A stretch of 64,000 nucleotides of DNA from Sphingomonas cannabina (GTDB taxonomy: Bacteria; Pseudomonadota; Alphaproteobacteria; Sphingomonadales; Sphingomonadaceae), in contig NZ_CP090059.1 of NCBI RefSeq assembly GCF_021391395.1, positions 310,001-374,000 on the forward strand, read 5' to 3'. The translations under genes were made by a program, and so were the position numbers. Every line of letters starts with the position of its first letter. Positions within the stretch are counted from its first letter, which is position 1. This document shows, in pieces, positions 28,474-36,988 of the stretch. The notes below the pieces were generated by a model that did no database searches, had not been told where the DNA came from, and saw only the letters and a program-made list of their open reading frames with translations.

Positions 28474-28884
28474 ATGGACCAGCTCAACCTGTCCGAGGCC
28501 GAATGGCGCAAGCGCCTGACGCCCGAACAATTCCACGTCCTGCGCGAAGCCGGCACCGAAGCGCCGTTCGCGGGCAAATACACCAACAACAAGGCCGACG
28601 GCGTCTATCGCTGCGCGGGCTGCGGGCTCGAGCTGTTCGACAGCGAGGACAAATATGATTCGGGTTCGGGCTGGCCGAGCTTCACGCGCCCGATCGCCGA
28701 GGACCATATCACCGAGCATGGCGACGCGAGCCATGGCATGGTGCGCACCGAGGTACGCTGTGCGCGCTGCGACGGGCATCAGGGCCATGTCTTCCCCGAC
28801 GGGCCGCCGCCGGCGGGGCTGCGCTACTGCATCAATTCGGTCAGCCTCGATTTCCGCGCCAGGGCGAACGGGAAGGCGGCCTGA
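28474..28884 (+). CDS. msrB: Peptide-methionine (R)-S-oxide reductase
   Basis: 136 aa. Zinc-binding pairs CAGC and [36 protein letters not shown] and the catalytic cysteine in [11 protein letters not shown] are present. No signal peptide, so cytoplasmic, in contrast to the exported MsrA at 19.5 kb. ATG 28474 is used; an in-frame ATG at 28417 would add 19 residues. It follows the PmtA-like gene by 100 bp on the same strand. Confidence 0.94.
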   Translation: MDQLNLSEAEWRKRLTPEQFHVLREAGTEAPFAGKYTNNKADGVYRCAGCGLELFDSEDKYDSGSGWPSFTRPIAEDHITEHGDASHGMVRTEVRCARCDGHQGHVFPDGPPPAGLRYCINSVSLDFRARANGKAA

Positions 28885-28931
28885 TCCCCTTGTCCGTGAA
28901 TCGGTAACCGCGTAATCCTCCCGCCGACGCG

Positions 28932-31088
28932 ATGGCGAGCCGCAGCACCCGATCCCCCAAGCCGCGCTGGCGCCGCGTCCTCGCCTGGACGGTCGGCATC
29001 GGCCTGACGCTCGCGATCCTCGGCCTCGCCGCGCTGGCGATCGCCGTCTATACGGCGCGTGCCTCGCTCCCCAGCTTCGACGAACTCAAGTCCTCGCCCA
29101 ACGGCCAGATGATCCGCGTCCATGCCGCCGACGGCACGGTGATCGTGTCGCTGGGACCAAGCTACGGCGAGTGGATTCCCTACAGCCAGATCCCGAAGGT
29201 TATGCGCGACGCGATGGTCTCGGTCGAGGATCGCCGCTTCCGCTCGCACATCGGCGTCGATCCGGTCGGCATGGCGCGCGCGATCAAGTTCGGCATCGAG
29301 AACCGCAACAACGGCCGCCGCCTCCAGGGCGCCTCGACCATCACCCAGCAGGTCGCGCGCACCATCTTCCTGTCGAACAAATACGACTGGCGCCGCAAGA
29401 TCCGCGAGGGCATCCTGGCGCTGGCGCTCGAGCGCAAGTTCAGCAAGGACCAGCTTCTCGAGCTCTACCTCAACAAGGTCTATTTCGGCGGCGGCGCCTA
29501 TGGCATCGACGCGGCGAGCCGGCGATTCTTCGGCCATCCTGCCACCAACCTGTCGCTGAGCGAGGCCGCGGTGATCGCCGGGCTGGTCAAGGCGCCGTCG
29601 CGCTATTCGCCCACCGCCGATGCCGAGGCCGCGGTCGGCCGCGCCGGCGTGGTGCTGCAGACGATGGTCGAGACGGGCGCGATCACGCCGGCCGAGGCGG
29701 CGAGCGCCGATCCCAAGGCAGTTAAGCTCGCGCCCGAGCCGCAGCAGAACTCCGTCCGCTACTTCACCGACTGGGCGCTGCCCCAGTTGGAGACGCTGAT
29801 CGACGAGACGGTCGAGCCGCTGGAGGTGTGGACCACGCTCGACCTCAACATGCAGCGCGCCGCAGACCAGGCGATCGATGCCAACACCCCCGGCGGCGCC
29901 CAGGGCGCGCTGGTCGCGCTGGACCGCGGCGGCGAGGTACGCGCGATGGTCGGCGGCAAGGATTACATCAGCTCGATCTACAACCGCGCGACCCAGGCGA
30001 CGCGCCAGCCGGGATCGGCGTTCAAGCTGTTCGTCTATCTCGCCGCGCTGGAGGCCGGCCACAAGCCCGACGATGCGATCGTCGACGAGCCGGTCAACAT
30101 CAACGGCTGGAGCCCGCGCAACTCGTCGCGGCGCTTCTCCGGCCAGATCGATATCCGTACCGCCTTCGCCTATTCGATCAACACCGTCGCCGCGAAGCTG
30201 GGGCAGGAGGTCGGCTTCACCACCGTCGCCGACATGGCGCGCCGCTTCGGCATCACCACGCCGGTCAACACCCATCCCTCAATGGTCCTCGGCACCAGCG
30301 ACGTGCGCCTGATCGACATGACCCGCGCCTTCGCCAGCGTCGGGCAGAAGGGGGTGATGGTCACGCCCTATGCGATCACCCGCGTCACCGCGAACGGCCA
30401 GGTGATCTACCAGCATCAGGTCGACACCAGCCGCGTGCTGGTCGCTCCCTATGTCGCCGCCGAGATGACCGACCTGCTCCAGACCGCGGTCAACACCGGT
30501 ACTGCGCGCGCGGCGCAGATCGGGCGGCCGGTGGCGGGCAAGACCGGCACCACCAGCTCGAACAAGGACGGCTGGTTCCTCGGCTTCTCCAGCGGCATCA
30601 CCACCGGCGTGTGGATGGGGCGCGACGACGCGCGCCCGATCCCGGGCCTGCAGGGCGGCACCGCGCCGGCGCGCGCCTTCGCCAGCTTCATGCGCAAGGC
30701 CGTCGCCAATCGCCCGATCGAGAATTTCGACACCGAGGTGAAGCTGCCCGAATGGCAGCTCGAACCCGACGACGAGGCCTATCTCGGCCAGCCCGACAAC
30801 GGGATGATGGTCGATCCCGACGGCAACCCGCTCGAACCCGCGCCCGACGATTTCGCCATCCCTGAGCCCGGCACCGGGACCGAGAACCAACCTCCGCTGC
30901 CCGAAGGCGGCGGCGAGCAATTGCAGCCGCCACCGCAGCGGCTCGATCAGGACTTCATCGACCGCGCGATCGGCCGCGACCGCTCACGCGAGGCACCGCG
31001 CCAATCGCCGTCGCAGCAGGGAACACCCCGGCCGCTGGACCGCGACCGTCCGCCGTCGCGCGCTCAGGACGAGCGGCCGAACCAGTGA
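28932..31088 (+). CDS. Penicillin-binding protein 1A family, bifunctional
   Basis: 718 aa. A cytoplasmic basic tail and one membrane helix (ILGLAALAIAVYTARA) anchor it. The glycosyltransferase GT51 domain has EDRRFRSHIGVD, GASTITQQVARTIFL and KFSKDQLLELYLNKVYFG. The transpeptidase has SxxK in QPGSAFK, SxN in YSINT and KTG in GKTGTTSSNKDGW. A Pro/Gln-rich C-terminal tail of about 100 residues follows. Builds and cross-links peptidoglycan at the outer face of the inner membrane. Follows msrB by 47 bp; its last 25 bp overlap the convergent ygjP-like gene. Confidence 0.95.
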   Translation: MASRSTRSPKPRWRRVLAWTVGIGLTLAILGLAALAIAVYTARASLPSFDELKSSPNGQMIRVHAADGTVIVSLGPSYGEWIPYSQIPKVMRDAMVSVEDRRFRSHIGVDPVGMARAIKFGIENRNNGRRLQGASTITQQVARTIFLSNKYDWRRKIREGILALALERKFSKDQLLELYLNKVYFGGGAYGIDAASRRFFGHPATNLSLSEAAVIAGLVKAPSRYSPTADAEAAVGRAGVVLQTMVETGAITPAEAASADPKAVKLAPEPQQNSVRYFTDWALPQLETLIDETVEPLEVWTTLDLNMQRAADQAIDANTPGGAQGALVALDRGGEVRAMVGGKDYISSIYNRATQATRQPGSAFKLFVYLAALEAGHKPDDAIVDEPVNINGWSPRNSSRRFSGQIDIRTAFAYSINTVAAKLGQEVGFTTVADMARRFGITTPVNTHPSMVLGTSDVRLIDMTRAFASVGQKGVMVTPYAITRVTANGQVIYQHQVDTSRVLVAPYVAAEMTDLLQTAVNTGTARAAQIGRPVAGKTGTTSSNKDGWFLGFSSGITTGVWMGRDDARPIPGLQGGTAPARAFASFMRKAVANRPIENFDTEVKLPEWQLEPDDEAYLGQPDNGMMVDPDGNPLEPAPDDFAIPEPGTGTENQPPLPEGGGEQLQPPPQRLDQDFIDRAIGRDRSREAPRQSPSQQGTPRPLDRDRPPSRAQDERPNQ

Positions 31089-31735
31089 AGCGCGGCGCCG
31101 TGGGCGCGCAGCCAGGCGCGCGCCGCGGCGGGATCGCCCTCGAAAAGCTCGGCGACCAGCCGATGGAAGGCGGGGCCGTGGTTCATATGGACGCGGTGCG
31201 CGACCTCATGCGCCACCGTCGCGCGGCGGACATGGGCAGGAGCGAGGATCAGCCGCCAGCTGTAGCGGATCGCCCCGCTCGACGAGCAGCTTCCCCAGCG
31301 CCCGCGCGGATCGCCGATCGTGACCGCCTCGACCGTGACGCCGGCCTTGTCGGCGTAATGCGTGGTCTCCTCGCTCAGCACCCGCAGCGCCTCGCGCTTG
31401 AGCCAGCGGGCGATCCGGCCGGCGAAACCCTCCACTGGGCCACCGCACACCAGCCGGTCACCCTCGCGGACCGGCGTGCGGGCGGCGCCGAGGCGATGCT
31501 CCAGCGCCACCTCGATGCCGCCGATGGGGATCACCATTCCCGGCAGGAACGGCCGCGCCTCGGGCAATTTCGCGCGCTGCGAGGCGATCCAGCCGGCCTG
31601 CTCCTCGGCCCAGGCCAGCGCCGGCTTCAACGCCGCGCGCTTGGGCAAGGTCAGCCGCACCCGGCCGCTCGCCGGATCGACCGAAAGCTTGAGCCGCCGC
31701 GCGCGCGGATGGCGGCGGACCTCGATCGCCGTCAC
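31064..31735 (-). CDS. YgjP-like zinc metallopeptidase (DUF45/SprT-like)
   Basis: 223 aa. The metal motif HEVAHRVHMNHGPAFH (HExxH plus a downstream His) sits near the C-terminus, preceded by GDPRGRWGSCSSSGAIRYSWRLILAP, the mark of this M48-related family. GTG at 31735 overlaps the YcgN stop as GTGA. Its 3' end overlaps the PBP1A 3' end by 25 bp in the opposite direction. Role of the family unclear. Confidence 0.88.
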   Translation of the reverse strand: MTAIEVRRHPRARRLKLSVDPASGRVRLTLPKRAALKPALAWAEEQAGWIASQRAKLPEARPFLPGMVIPIGGIEVALEHRLGAARTPVREGDRLVCGGPVEGFAGRIARWLKREALRVLSEETTHYADKAGVTVEAVTIGDPRGRWGSCSSSGAIRYSWRLILAPAHVRRATVAHEVAHRVHMNHGPAFHRLVAELFEGDPAAARAWLRAHGAALHWFGRSS

Positions 31736-32169
31736 AGCTCGCGGTCGATCATGTGGTGCTCGAGCTCGCCGGCATCGACTTCCGACACCGTCCAACCGCG
31801 CGTCGATTCGCCGGCGCGGTGCACCGCCTCGCGATCGCCGCACACCAGATAATGCCATTCCGGCAGCGGCTCGCCTGCCGCGCGCAGGCGATAGGCGCAG
31901 GTGCCGGGCAGCCAGTCGATGTCGGCGACGTTGCGCGTCGTCAGCCGCACGCAGTCGGGCACATGCGCACGGCGGTTGCGATAGTCGCTGCACAGCCCGG
32001 TACGCCGGTCGAGCAGCCGGCAGGCGACATTGGTCGGGTAGAGCGCACCGCTCTCCTCGTCCTCCAGCTTGTGGAGGCAGCATTTGCCGCAGCCGTCGCA
32101 CAGCGCCTCCCATTGCGCGCGGTCGAGCCGGTCGAGCGGCAGCGTCTCCCAGAATTTCTCGTCGGTCAC
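31732..32169 (-). CDS. YcgN/UPF0260 cysteine-cluster protein
   Basis: 145 aa. The cysteine cluster CDGCGKCCLHKLEDE, then CRLLDRRTGLCSDYRNR, PDCVRL and the WLPGTCAYRL segment match the YcgN (YkgJ-like) family, probably a metal or Fe-S site. Overlaps Sco1 upstream and the YgjP-like gene downstream by 4 bp each, so sco1-ycgN-ygjP form one coupled unit. Confidence 0.9.
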   Translation of the reverse strand: MTDEKFWETLPLDRLDRAQWEALCDGCGKCCLHKLEDEESGALYPTNVACRLLDRRTGLCSDYRNRRAHVPDCVRLTTRNVADIDWLPGTCAYRLRAAGEPLPEWHYLVCGDREAVHRAGESTRGWTVSEVDAGELEHHMIDREL

Positions 32170-32741
32170 TTCACCCAGCGTTTGAGCTCGTCCGCTACCG
32201 CCTGCGGCCCCTGATCCGACGGCAGTAAGGCGATTGGGCTGCCGTCGGGCCCCATCAAATAGGTGACCCGGACATGCTGCACCAGATAGCCGCCGCCCGG
32301 CGCCGGCGGTTCGAGCGAATAGCTGATCGCATAAGCCTTGGTGATCGCGTCGATGTCGGCCTTGCTGCCGGTCAGGCCGATCATGCGCGGATGGAATTGA
32401 TCGGTAAACTCCTTGAGTACAGCCGGGGTATCGCGCTTGGGATCGACGGTGACGAAGATCGGCACCACCTTCGCCCCCAGCGCCGGCGAGGCCTGTTCGA
32501 ACATTTTGAGGCCGCGGCCGATCGCTTGTGCGTCGGTCGGGCAGATATCGGGGCAGAAGGTGTAGCCGAAGTACATGATTCGATAGCGGCCGGCGAAAGC
32601 GTGGTCGGTGACCCGCACGCCGTTTTCGTCGGTGAGGGTGAACGGGCCGCCGATCCGGGCACCGGCCAGCGGCGAATCCGCGCCGCCGCCGCAGCCGGCG
32701 AGCGCGAGCAGCAGGGCGAGAGCCGGTAAGCGTCTGTTCAT
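32166..32741 (-). CDS. Sco1/SenC copper-metallochaperone lipoprotein
   Basis: 191 aa. A lipoprotein signal (ALALLLALAGC) anchors it to the periplasmic side of a membrane. The thioredoxin-like domain carries the copper-binding CPDIC motif (FGYTFCPDICPTD) and a histidine in YLVQHVRVTYLMGPDG. It probably delivers copper to the CuA centre of cytochrome oxidase. First gene of the sco1-ycgN-ygjP string; divergent from the ankyrin gene with a 33-bp gap. Confidence 0.93.
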   Translation of the reverse strand: MNRRLPALALLLALAGCGGGADSPLAGARIGGPFTLTDENGVRVTDHAFAGRYRIMYFGYTFCPDICPTDAQAIGRGLKMFEQASPALGAKVVPIFVTVDPKRDTPAVLKEFTDQFHPRMIGLTGSKADIDAITKAYAISYSLEPPAPGGGYLVQHVRVTYLMGPDGSPIALLPSDQGPQAVADELKRWVK

Positions 32742-32774
32742 GGCATCGCGAGCCTTGGTCTGCTAATCGGTTCC

Positions 32775-33404
32775 ATGCAAGCTCAACAGGATCCTTCGTC
32801 GATGGTGTCGCCCGCTTTCCGCTTCGTCCTCGCCGCCGCGCTGCTCGCCGCCCCCGCCGCCCTTCCCGCCCAGCGCATGTCCGACAGCTACGAGTTCCTG
32901 AAGGCGGTGCGCGAGGCGGACGGCAACAAGGTCACGCAGATCCTGGACAAGCCGGGGTCGCGGATCATCAACACCCGGGACGATTCGGGCGACGCGGCGC
33001 TGCACATCGTGACCAAGCGCGGCGACGTCACCTATCTCCGCTTCCTCATCGCCCGCGGCGCCAACATCAACATCCAGGACGGGCGCGGCAACACGCCGCT
33101 GATGCTGGCGGTGAGCGCAAGCTGCTTCGACTGCGTCGACGTGCTGACCCAGCAGAAGGCGAACGTGAACCTCGCCAATGCCTCGGGCGAGACCCCGCTG
33201 ATCCGCGCGGTGCAGCTGCGCAATCTCGAGATGGCGCGGCGGCTGCTCGACGCCGGTGGCAATCCCGACCAGCGCGACGTGGTCGCCGGTCTGTCCGCGC
33301 GCGATTATGCGACGCGCGACACCCGCTCGCCGGCGCTGACCAAGCTGCTCGCCGATGCGCCCAAGGCCGGCAGCAGTCGCAGGGTTGCGGGACCGGGACT
33401 CTGA
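32775..33404 (+). CDS. Secreted ankyrin-repeat protein
   Basis: 209 aa. The signal peptide FRFVLAAALLAAPAALPAQ is followed by three or four ankyrin repeats (DSGDAALHIVTKRGDVTYLRFLI, then GRGNTPLMLAVSASCFDCVDVL and SGETPLIRAVQLRNLEMARRLL). It may bind a partner in the periplasm; no catalytic motif. ATG 32775 or MVS at 32802 could be the start. A hairpin repeat follows the stop. Confidence 0.85.
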   Translation: MQAQQDPSSMVSPAFRFVLAAALLAAPAALPAQRMSDSYEFLKAVREADGNKVTQILDKPGSRIINTRDDSGDAALHIVTKRGDVTYLRFLIARGANINIQDGRGNTPLMLAVSASCFDCVDVLTQQKANVNLANASGETPLIRAVQLRNLEMARRLLDAGGNPDQRDVVAGLSARDYATRDTRSPALTKLLADAPKAGSSRRVAGPGL

Positions 33405-33411
33405 TCCTCCG

Positions 33412-33436
33412 ACCCCGGCACGACGCCGGGGGGACG
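33412..33436. repeat. Single half of a family A hairpin
   Basis: ACCCCGGCacgacGCCGGGG with GGACGG after it; one half of a paired element, with no partner half visible. Confidence 0.6.
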
Positions 33437-33475
33437 GTGAGGGCCAGAGTTTGATCCATCCGGCTTGAAGCAGCT

Positions 33476-33544
33476 GTTCCCCGGCGAAGGCCGGGGCCCC
33501 GCTGCGAGCGGTTCGATACTGGGCCCCGGCCTTCGCCGGGGAAC
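33476..33544. repeat. 69-bp palindrome with paired hairpins
   Basis: GTTCCCCGGCgaagGCCGGGGCCCC at the left and GGGGCCCCGGCcttcGCCGGGGAAC (with overlap) at the right, with mirrored arms about 25 bp long. Similar plan to family B, but with GTTCCC borders. Between the convergent ankyrin gene and mmcB. Confidence 0.85.
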
Positions 33545-33568
33545 AACTACAACTGGCCGAATCCGACT

Positions 33569-34063
33569 CTAATACCCCCCGAGATCGCCGAACGCGTCCG
33601 GATCCATGAGCCCGATCACCCGCCGCGCCGCACGTCTTGCGAGCGCGAGCGTGCAGCGGCGGCGGGCATGGACGGGCAGCGCCACCGTCGCCGCCTCGCG
33701 CACGATCGCCGCGTCATAGCGGTCGGCGACGATCACCCCCGAACGCTCGGGCAGGAATGCGGGGCCGTCGAGCGGACTCGCATCGAAACCCTCCGGCACC
33801 GCCCAGTAGAAGCGGTCACAATGCCCCAGATAGTCGGTCCATTTGGCGTCGCCGAGCAGGTCGGCCCGCGATACCTTGATCTCGACGATCACCAGCCCGC
33901 CCTTGGCATCCAGCGCCATCAGGTCGGCACGGCGCCCGCCGTCGAGCGGCACCTCCGCGATCGCGACGATATCGTGACGAAGCAGCATCCGGCACACCCC
34001 GCGCGCGACGTCGGCAGCGACGAGAGGGGCCGCAGAATCGGAAAGGGGCACGGCGCTGGCCAT
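33569..34063 (-). CDS. mmcB: MmcB-family DNA-repair-related protein
   Basis: 164 aa. ADLMALDAKGGLVIVEIKVSRADLLGDAKWTDYLGHCDRFYWAVPE is PD-(D/E)xK-nuclease-like, including the D...ExK core; I recall it as the MmcB family (Caulobacter, SOS-induced, mitomycin-C response). ATG 34063 with AGGAAGGGG upstream. No LexA box noticed upstream, but an 80-bp hairpin (copy 3) lies there. Confidence 0.82.
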   Translation of the reverse strand: MASAVPLSDSAAPLVAADVARGVCRMLLRHDIVAIAEVPLDGGRRADLMALDAKGGLVIVEIKVSRADLLGDAKWTDYLGHCDRFYWAVPEGFDASPLDGPAFLPERSGVIVADRYDAAIVREAATVALPVHARRRCTLALARRAARRVIGLMDPDAFGDLGGY

Positions 34064-34116
34064 GCCCCTTCCTAGAACATCATGGGAACGCTGGAAAGCG
34101 CTCGTGCGCCGTAAGA

Positions 34117-34196
34117 CGGCACCGGCCCGCTCCCCCACCCGGCCACCCATAAGATACTGCCGTTGGGTGGCCGGGTGGGGGAGCGGGCCGGTGCCG
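34117..34196. repeat. 80-bp perfect hairpin element, copy 3
   Basis: Identical core to copy 2 (14315): CGGCACCGGCCCGCTCCCCC as the left arm, loop ATAAGATACTGCCGTT, and its complement as the right arm. It sits between mmcB and the cell-wall hydrolase, 15 nt after the latter's stop. Confidence 0.9.
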
Positions 34197-34210
34197 CCTA
34201 GATAAACGAC

Positions 34211-34891
34211 TCAGCGATAGAAGACGTGGTTGCCGATCGCGGCGACCTTCGACAGCCGCCAGCCGGGCGAGACCCGCCGCGCATGGAAATAAAGCGCACT
34301 GCCGGCAGCCGAATCCCACAGGTCGCGCTGCGCGACCTTGGCGACCGCCACCGCGGTCTGCCATGCCTTGCCCTTGCCGGTCGGCACATAGCCGCCGCGC
34401 ACGAACGAGAACTGGCCGCGCTGGGTCAGCACCGAGCACACCGACGTGGGGAAACGGCCCGAGCGGGTGCGGTTGAGGATGGTCTCGGCGACCGCCAGCT
34501 GGCCGGCGAGCGGCTCGCCCTTCGATTCGAAATAGACGCCGGAGGCGAGGCACTGGAGCTCGCGATCGTCGTCGAGCGCGGTGTTCTGCGCAGCGACGGC
34601 ATCGGCAAGCGAATCGAAATCGTCCTCAGCCTGGACAGGCTGCTGCTCGTTCTCGGCCGGAATCGCCTGGATCATCGCAGGCTGCGGCTGAACGGTCTGA
34701 ACCGTCGCGGTCGGCTCAACGGCGGCCTGGGGCGCCGGAGCGGGCGGAACCTGGGGAAGGGTGATGGCGTTGAGCGTAGTGAGCGGCGCGGAATCGAGCT
34801 TCTGGGCGAAGCCGGGCGCCGAGGTGCCGACGAACACGGCGCTCACGAGAAAAACGGCCGCAGGAATTGCGGCGCGGGCAACGAACGACAT
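34211..34891 (-). CDS. Secreted cell-wall hydrolase (SleB-like)
   Basis: 226 aa. A signal peptide (AAIPAAVFLVSAVFVGTSAPGFA) is followed by a Pro/Gln-rich spacer and a C-terminal hydrolase domain. ECLASGVYFESKGEPL-like ELQCLASGVYFESKGEPLAG with the catalytic-type glutamate, then NRTRSGRFPTSVCSVLTQRGQFSF are typical of the SleB/Hydrolase_2 family that cleaves peptidoglycan glycan strands. Periplasmic. About 175 bp upstream is gene-free, so it likely has its own promoter. Confidence 0.87.
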   Translation of the reverse strand: MSFVARAAIPAAVFLVSAVFVGTSAPGFAQKLDSAPLTTLNAITLPQVPPAPAPQAAVEPTATVQTVQPQPAMIQAIPAENEQQPVQAEDDFDSLADAVAAQNTALDDDRELQCLASGVYFESKGEPLAGQLAVAETILNRTRSGRFPTSVCSVLTQRGQFSFVRGGYVPTGKGKAWQTAVAVAKVAQRDLWDSAAGSALYFHARRVSPGWRLSKVAAIGNHVFYR

Positions 34892-35065
34892 TCAACAACG
34901 ATCAAGTGCGGTTGGCACACGATCCGGCGGCTTCCCCGCTCTTCGATAAGGCGGGTTCGATACGGATCGGGATACCCCCCGACTGCGTCACCGGCCGAAA
35001 TCGCACTTCGAACGGCACAACGCGAACATAATGACACCGGTAGGTCATTCCGCGGCGCAGCAAAG

Positions 35066-35404
35066 TCAATTCAACGCGATCGTTTCAGCGACGAATCGTT
35101 CTCCTTCCGGGATATCCAGTTCGATTACCCACAAATCGGGATCGCGCTCGACTCGGCGGCGCCAATAGGCGGCGATCGCCTCCGCATCCTCCTCGCGCGG
35201 GCCCGTTCGGATGAGTGCGGTACGACCATCGGGGCCGATTCCGCGCTCGACGAAACGCGGCTCGCTCCCCCTTTCGAGCAGCAGCACCAGCAGCGCCCCG
35301 GCCTGATCGTCGCCCCGCGCGAGCACCATCGCGCTGCCGCCGGCATCATGGACTCGGCGGATCAGCGCCTTGGCCAAGAGACCACTCGGCAGACGTTCGA
35401 TCAC
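35066..35404 (-). CDS. DUF1491-family protein
   Basis: 112 aa. IERLPSGLLAKALIRRVHDAGGSAMVL, GDDQAGALLVLLLERG and AYWRRRVERDPDLWVIELDIPEGERF match an alphaproteobacterial family I recall as DUF1491; function unknown. ATG overlaps the thioesterase stop (ATGA). Confidence 0.85.
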   Translation of the reverse strand: MIERLPSGLLAKALIRRVHDAGGSAMVLARGDDQAGALLVLLLERGSEPRFVERGIGPDGRTALIRTGPREEDAEAIAAYWRRRVERDPDLWVIELDIPEGERFVAETIALN

Positions 35405-35868
35405 GCGTGATAACCAGGCAGCCCCGCCAGCGGGATATTCGAGCGCATGAAAGTGCCGGTCCCCCGCGCCGCTTCCTCGCCCGAGGCGTCGACCAGTCGC
35501 GCCTCGGCAATCAGCACCCGCCGCTGTCCGCTCACCCAGCGGCCTTCGGCGACGACCGGTCCGGCCCGGAGCGGCTTGGTGAACAGCAGGTTGAAGGCGG
35601 TGGTGAGCAGGAAACGGTCGCTGACCAGGCTGTTCGCCGCGTAGAAGGCGGCATCGTCGAGCATCTTGAAATAGGCGGTGCCGTGGAGCGCCCCCGCGGC
35701 ATGGAAGAAGCTTTCCGCGACGGTGAAATGAATCCGCGCCTCGCCCGGCGCGACGATCTCCATCCGCGAATCGAACAGCCGGTTGATCGGCGCCGCGTCG
35801 TAAAGCGATTCGAGCGCGCGGAAATGCGCCTCCGCACCGGCAGGCGGAGTCGGCCCCTCAGGCGGCAT
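35401..35868 (-). CDS. PaaI-like hotdog thioesterase
   Basis: 155 aa hotdog fold. HFTVAESFFHAAGALHGTAYFKMLDDAAFYAAN carries the long central helix, with HG in AGALHGT, and RWVSGQRRVLIAEARLVDASGEEAARGTG the closing sheet. Probably hydrolyses an acyl-CoA, substrate unknown. It starts 11 bp inside the ptsN 3' end, so it is coupled to ptsN upstream and DUF1491 downstream. Confidence 0.85.
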   Translation of the reverse strand: MPPEGPTPPAGAEAHFRALESLYDAAPINRLFDSRMEIVAPGEARIHFTVAESFFHAAGALHGTAYFKMLDDAAFYAANSLVSDRFLLTTAFNLLFTKPLRAGPVVAEGRWVSGQRRVLIAEARLVDASGEEAARGTGTFMRSNIPLAGLPGYHA

Positions 35869-36325
35869 CGCGGGCTTCGATACCGGTGAGCAGGGCGTAG
35901 ATCGCGTCGGGCGATGCCGCGCCGCGCAGCTTGTCGGCGAGCGCCCGGTCGCGCATCCGCCGCGAGATGCGCGCCAGCGCCTTCAGATGCTCGGCGCCGG
36001 CGCCGGCCGGCGACAGCAGCATGAACACCAAGTCTACCGGCAGATCGTCGACCGCCGCGAACTCGATCGGCCGCGACAAACGGGCGAACAGCCCGCGCAC
36101 GCCACTCAGTCCTTCGATTCGCGCGTGCGGCACGGCAATACCGCCGCCGAAACCGGTGGTGCCGAGCTTCTCGCGCGCCGCCAGCCGGTCGACGATCAGC
36201 TTGGCGTCCATCCCCCAGAGCTTCGCCGTAGCGGCGCCGAGCGCGGTGAACAGCGCGCGCTTGCTGCCGACGGCCATGTCCGCGAACACGGCGTCGGGGC
36301 CGAGCAGGTCGGTAATGTCGTTCAT
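35858..36325 (-). CDS. ptsN: PTS IIA-like nitrogen regulatory protein
   Basis: 155 aa. GFGGGIAVPHARIEGLSGV carries the phosphorylated histidine. LGTTGFGGG and VFMLLSPAGAGAEHLKALARISR fit EIIA-Ntr. Receives phosphate from NPr and regulates potassium, nitrogen and stress responses. Lies 23 bp after hpf; rpoN, a common neighbour, is absent here. Confidence 0.94.
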   Translation of the reverse strand: MNDITDLLGPDAVFADMAVGSKRALFTALGAATAKLWGMDAKLIVDRLAAREKLGTTGFGGGIAVPHARIEGLSGVRGLFARLSRPIEFAAVDDLPVDLVFMLLSPAGAGAEHLKALARISRRMRDRALADKLRGAASPDAIYALLTGIEARDAA

Positions 36326-36348
36326 CGATGATCTTTCGGCAGATGGGC

Positions 36349-36930
36349 TCAGTCGGCGCGGTTGGGCTCGACCCAGCCGATCGTCCCGTCCCCGCGGCGA
36401 TAGACCATGTTGAGGCTGCCGGTGCCGCTGTTGGTGAAGAGCAGCGCGTTGGTGTTCCTGAGGTCGAGCATCATCACCGCGTCGGACACGCTCGCGCTCG
36501 GCACGTCGACGCGGGTCTCGGCGATGATCAGCGGGGCCTCGGCGACGTCTTCCTCGCCGCCCGCGTTGAAGACGGTATAGCCGGCGTTGTCATACGCCTG
36601 ACTCTCCTGGACCGCGACCGCCTCCCCGGCATTGCGGTCCTTGAGCCGGCGCATGTAGCGTCGCAGCTGCTTCTCGATCTTGTCGGCGGCGCCCTCGAAC
36701 GCGCCGTGCGCGTCCTGGCCGTCGTTGCTGCCCTTGAGGATCAGCCCCTGCATGACATGCGCGACGATGTCGCAGGTGAAGCGATGGTCGTGCGGCCCCT
36801 TGCCGAAGGTCACCTGGGCCGAGAGCGCGCGCGAGAAATATTTGTCCGCGATTCCCTGGAGCCGCTCCGCAACATGGCGCTTGAGCGCGTTGCCGGTTTC
36901 GACCTGATGGCCAGAGACCCGGATATCCAT
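36349..36930 (-). CDS. hpf: Ribosome hibernation promoting factor, long form
   Basis: 193 aa. An N-terminal YfiA-like domain (MDIRVSGHQVETGNALKRHV, SAQVTFGKGPHDHRFTCDIVAHVMQGL) is joined to a C-terminal domain (DNAGYTVFNAGGEEDV, LMLDLRNTNALLFTNSGTGSLNMVYRRGDGTIGWVEP), as in the long HPFs that make 100S ribosome dimers. Co-directional with ptsN. Confidence 0.95.
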   Translation of the reverse strand: MDIRVSGHQVETGNALKRHVAERLQGIADKYFSRALSAQVTFGKGPHDHRFTCDIVAHVMQGLILKGSNDGQDAHGAFEGAADKIEKQLRRYMRRLKDRNAGEAVAVQESQAYDNAGYTVFNAGGEEDVAEAPLIIAETRVDVPSASVSDAVMMLDLRNTNALLFTNSGTGSLNMVYRRGDGTIGWVEPNRAD

Positions 36931-36988
36931 CGCTTCCTCCTTTCAAAATTGGGGATGGCGCAAAGGACGCGCGCCCCCCCCGGCGGAC

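Noticed and set aside
28824..30275. 483-codon open frame on the minus strand
   Set aside because: Antisense shadow of the PBP1A gene, whose catalytic motifs are intact.
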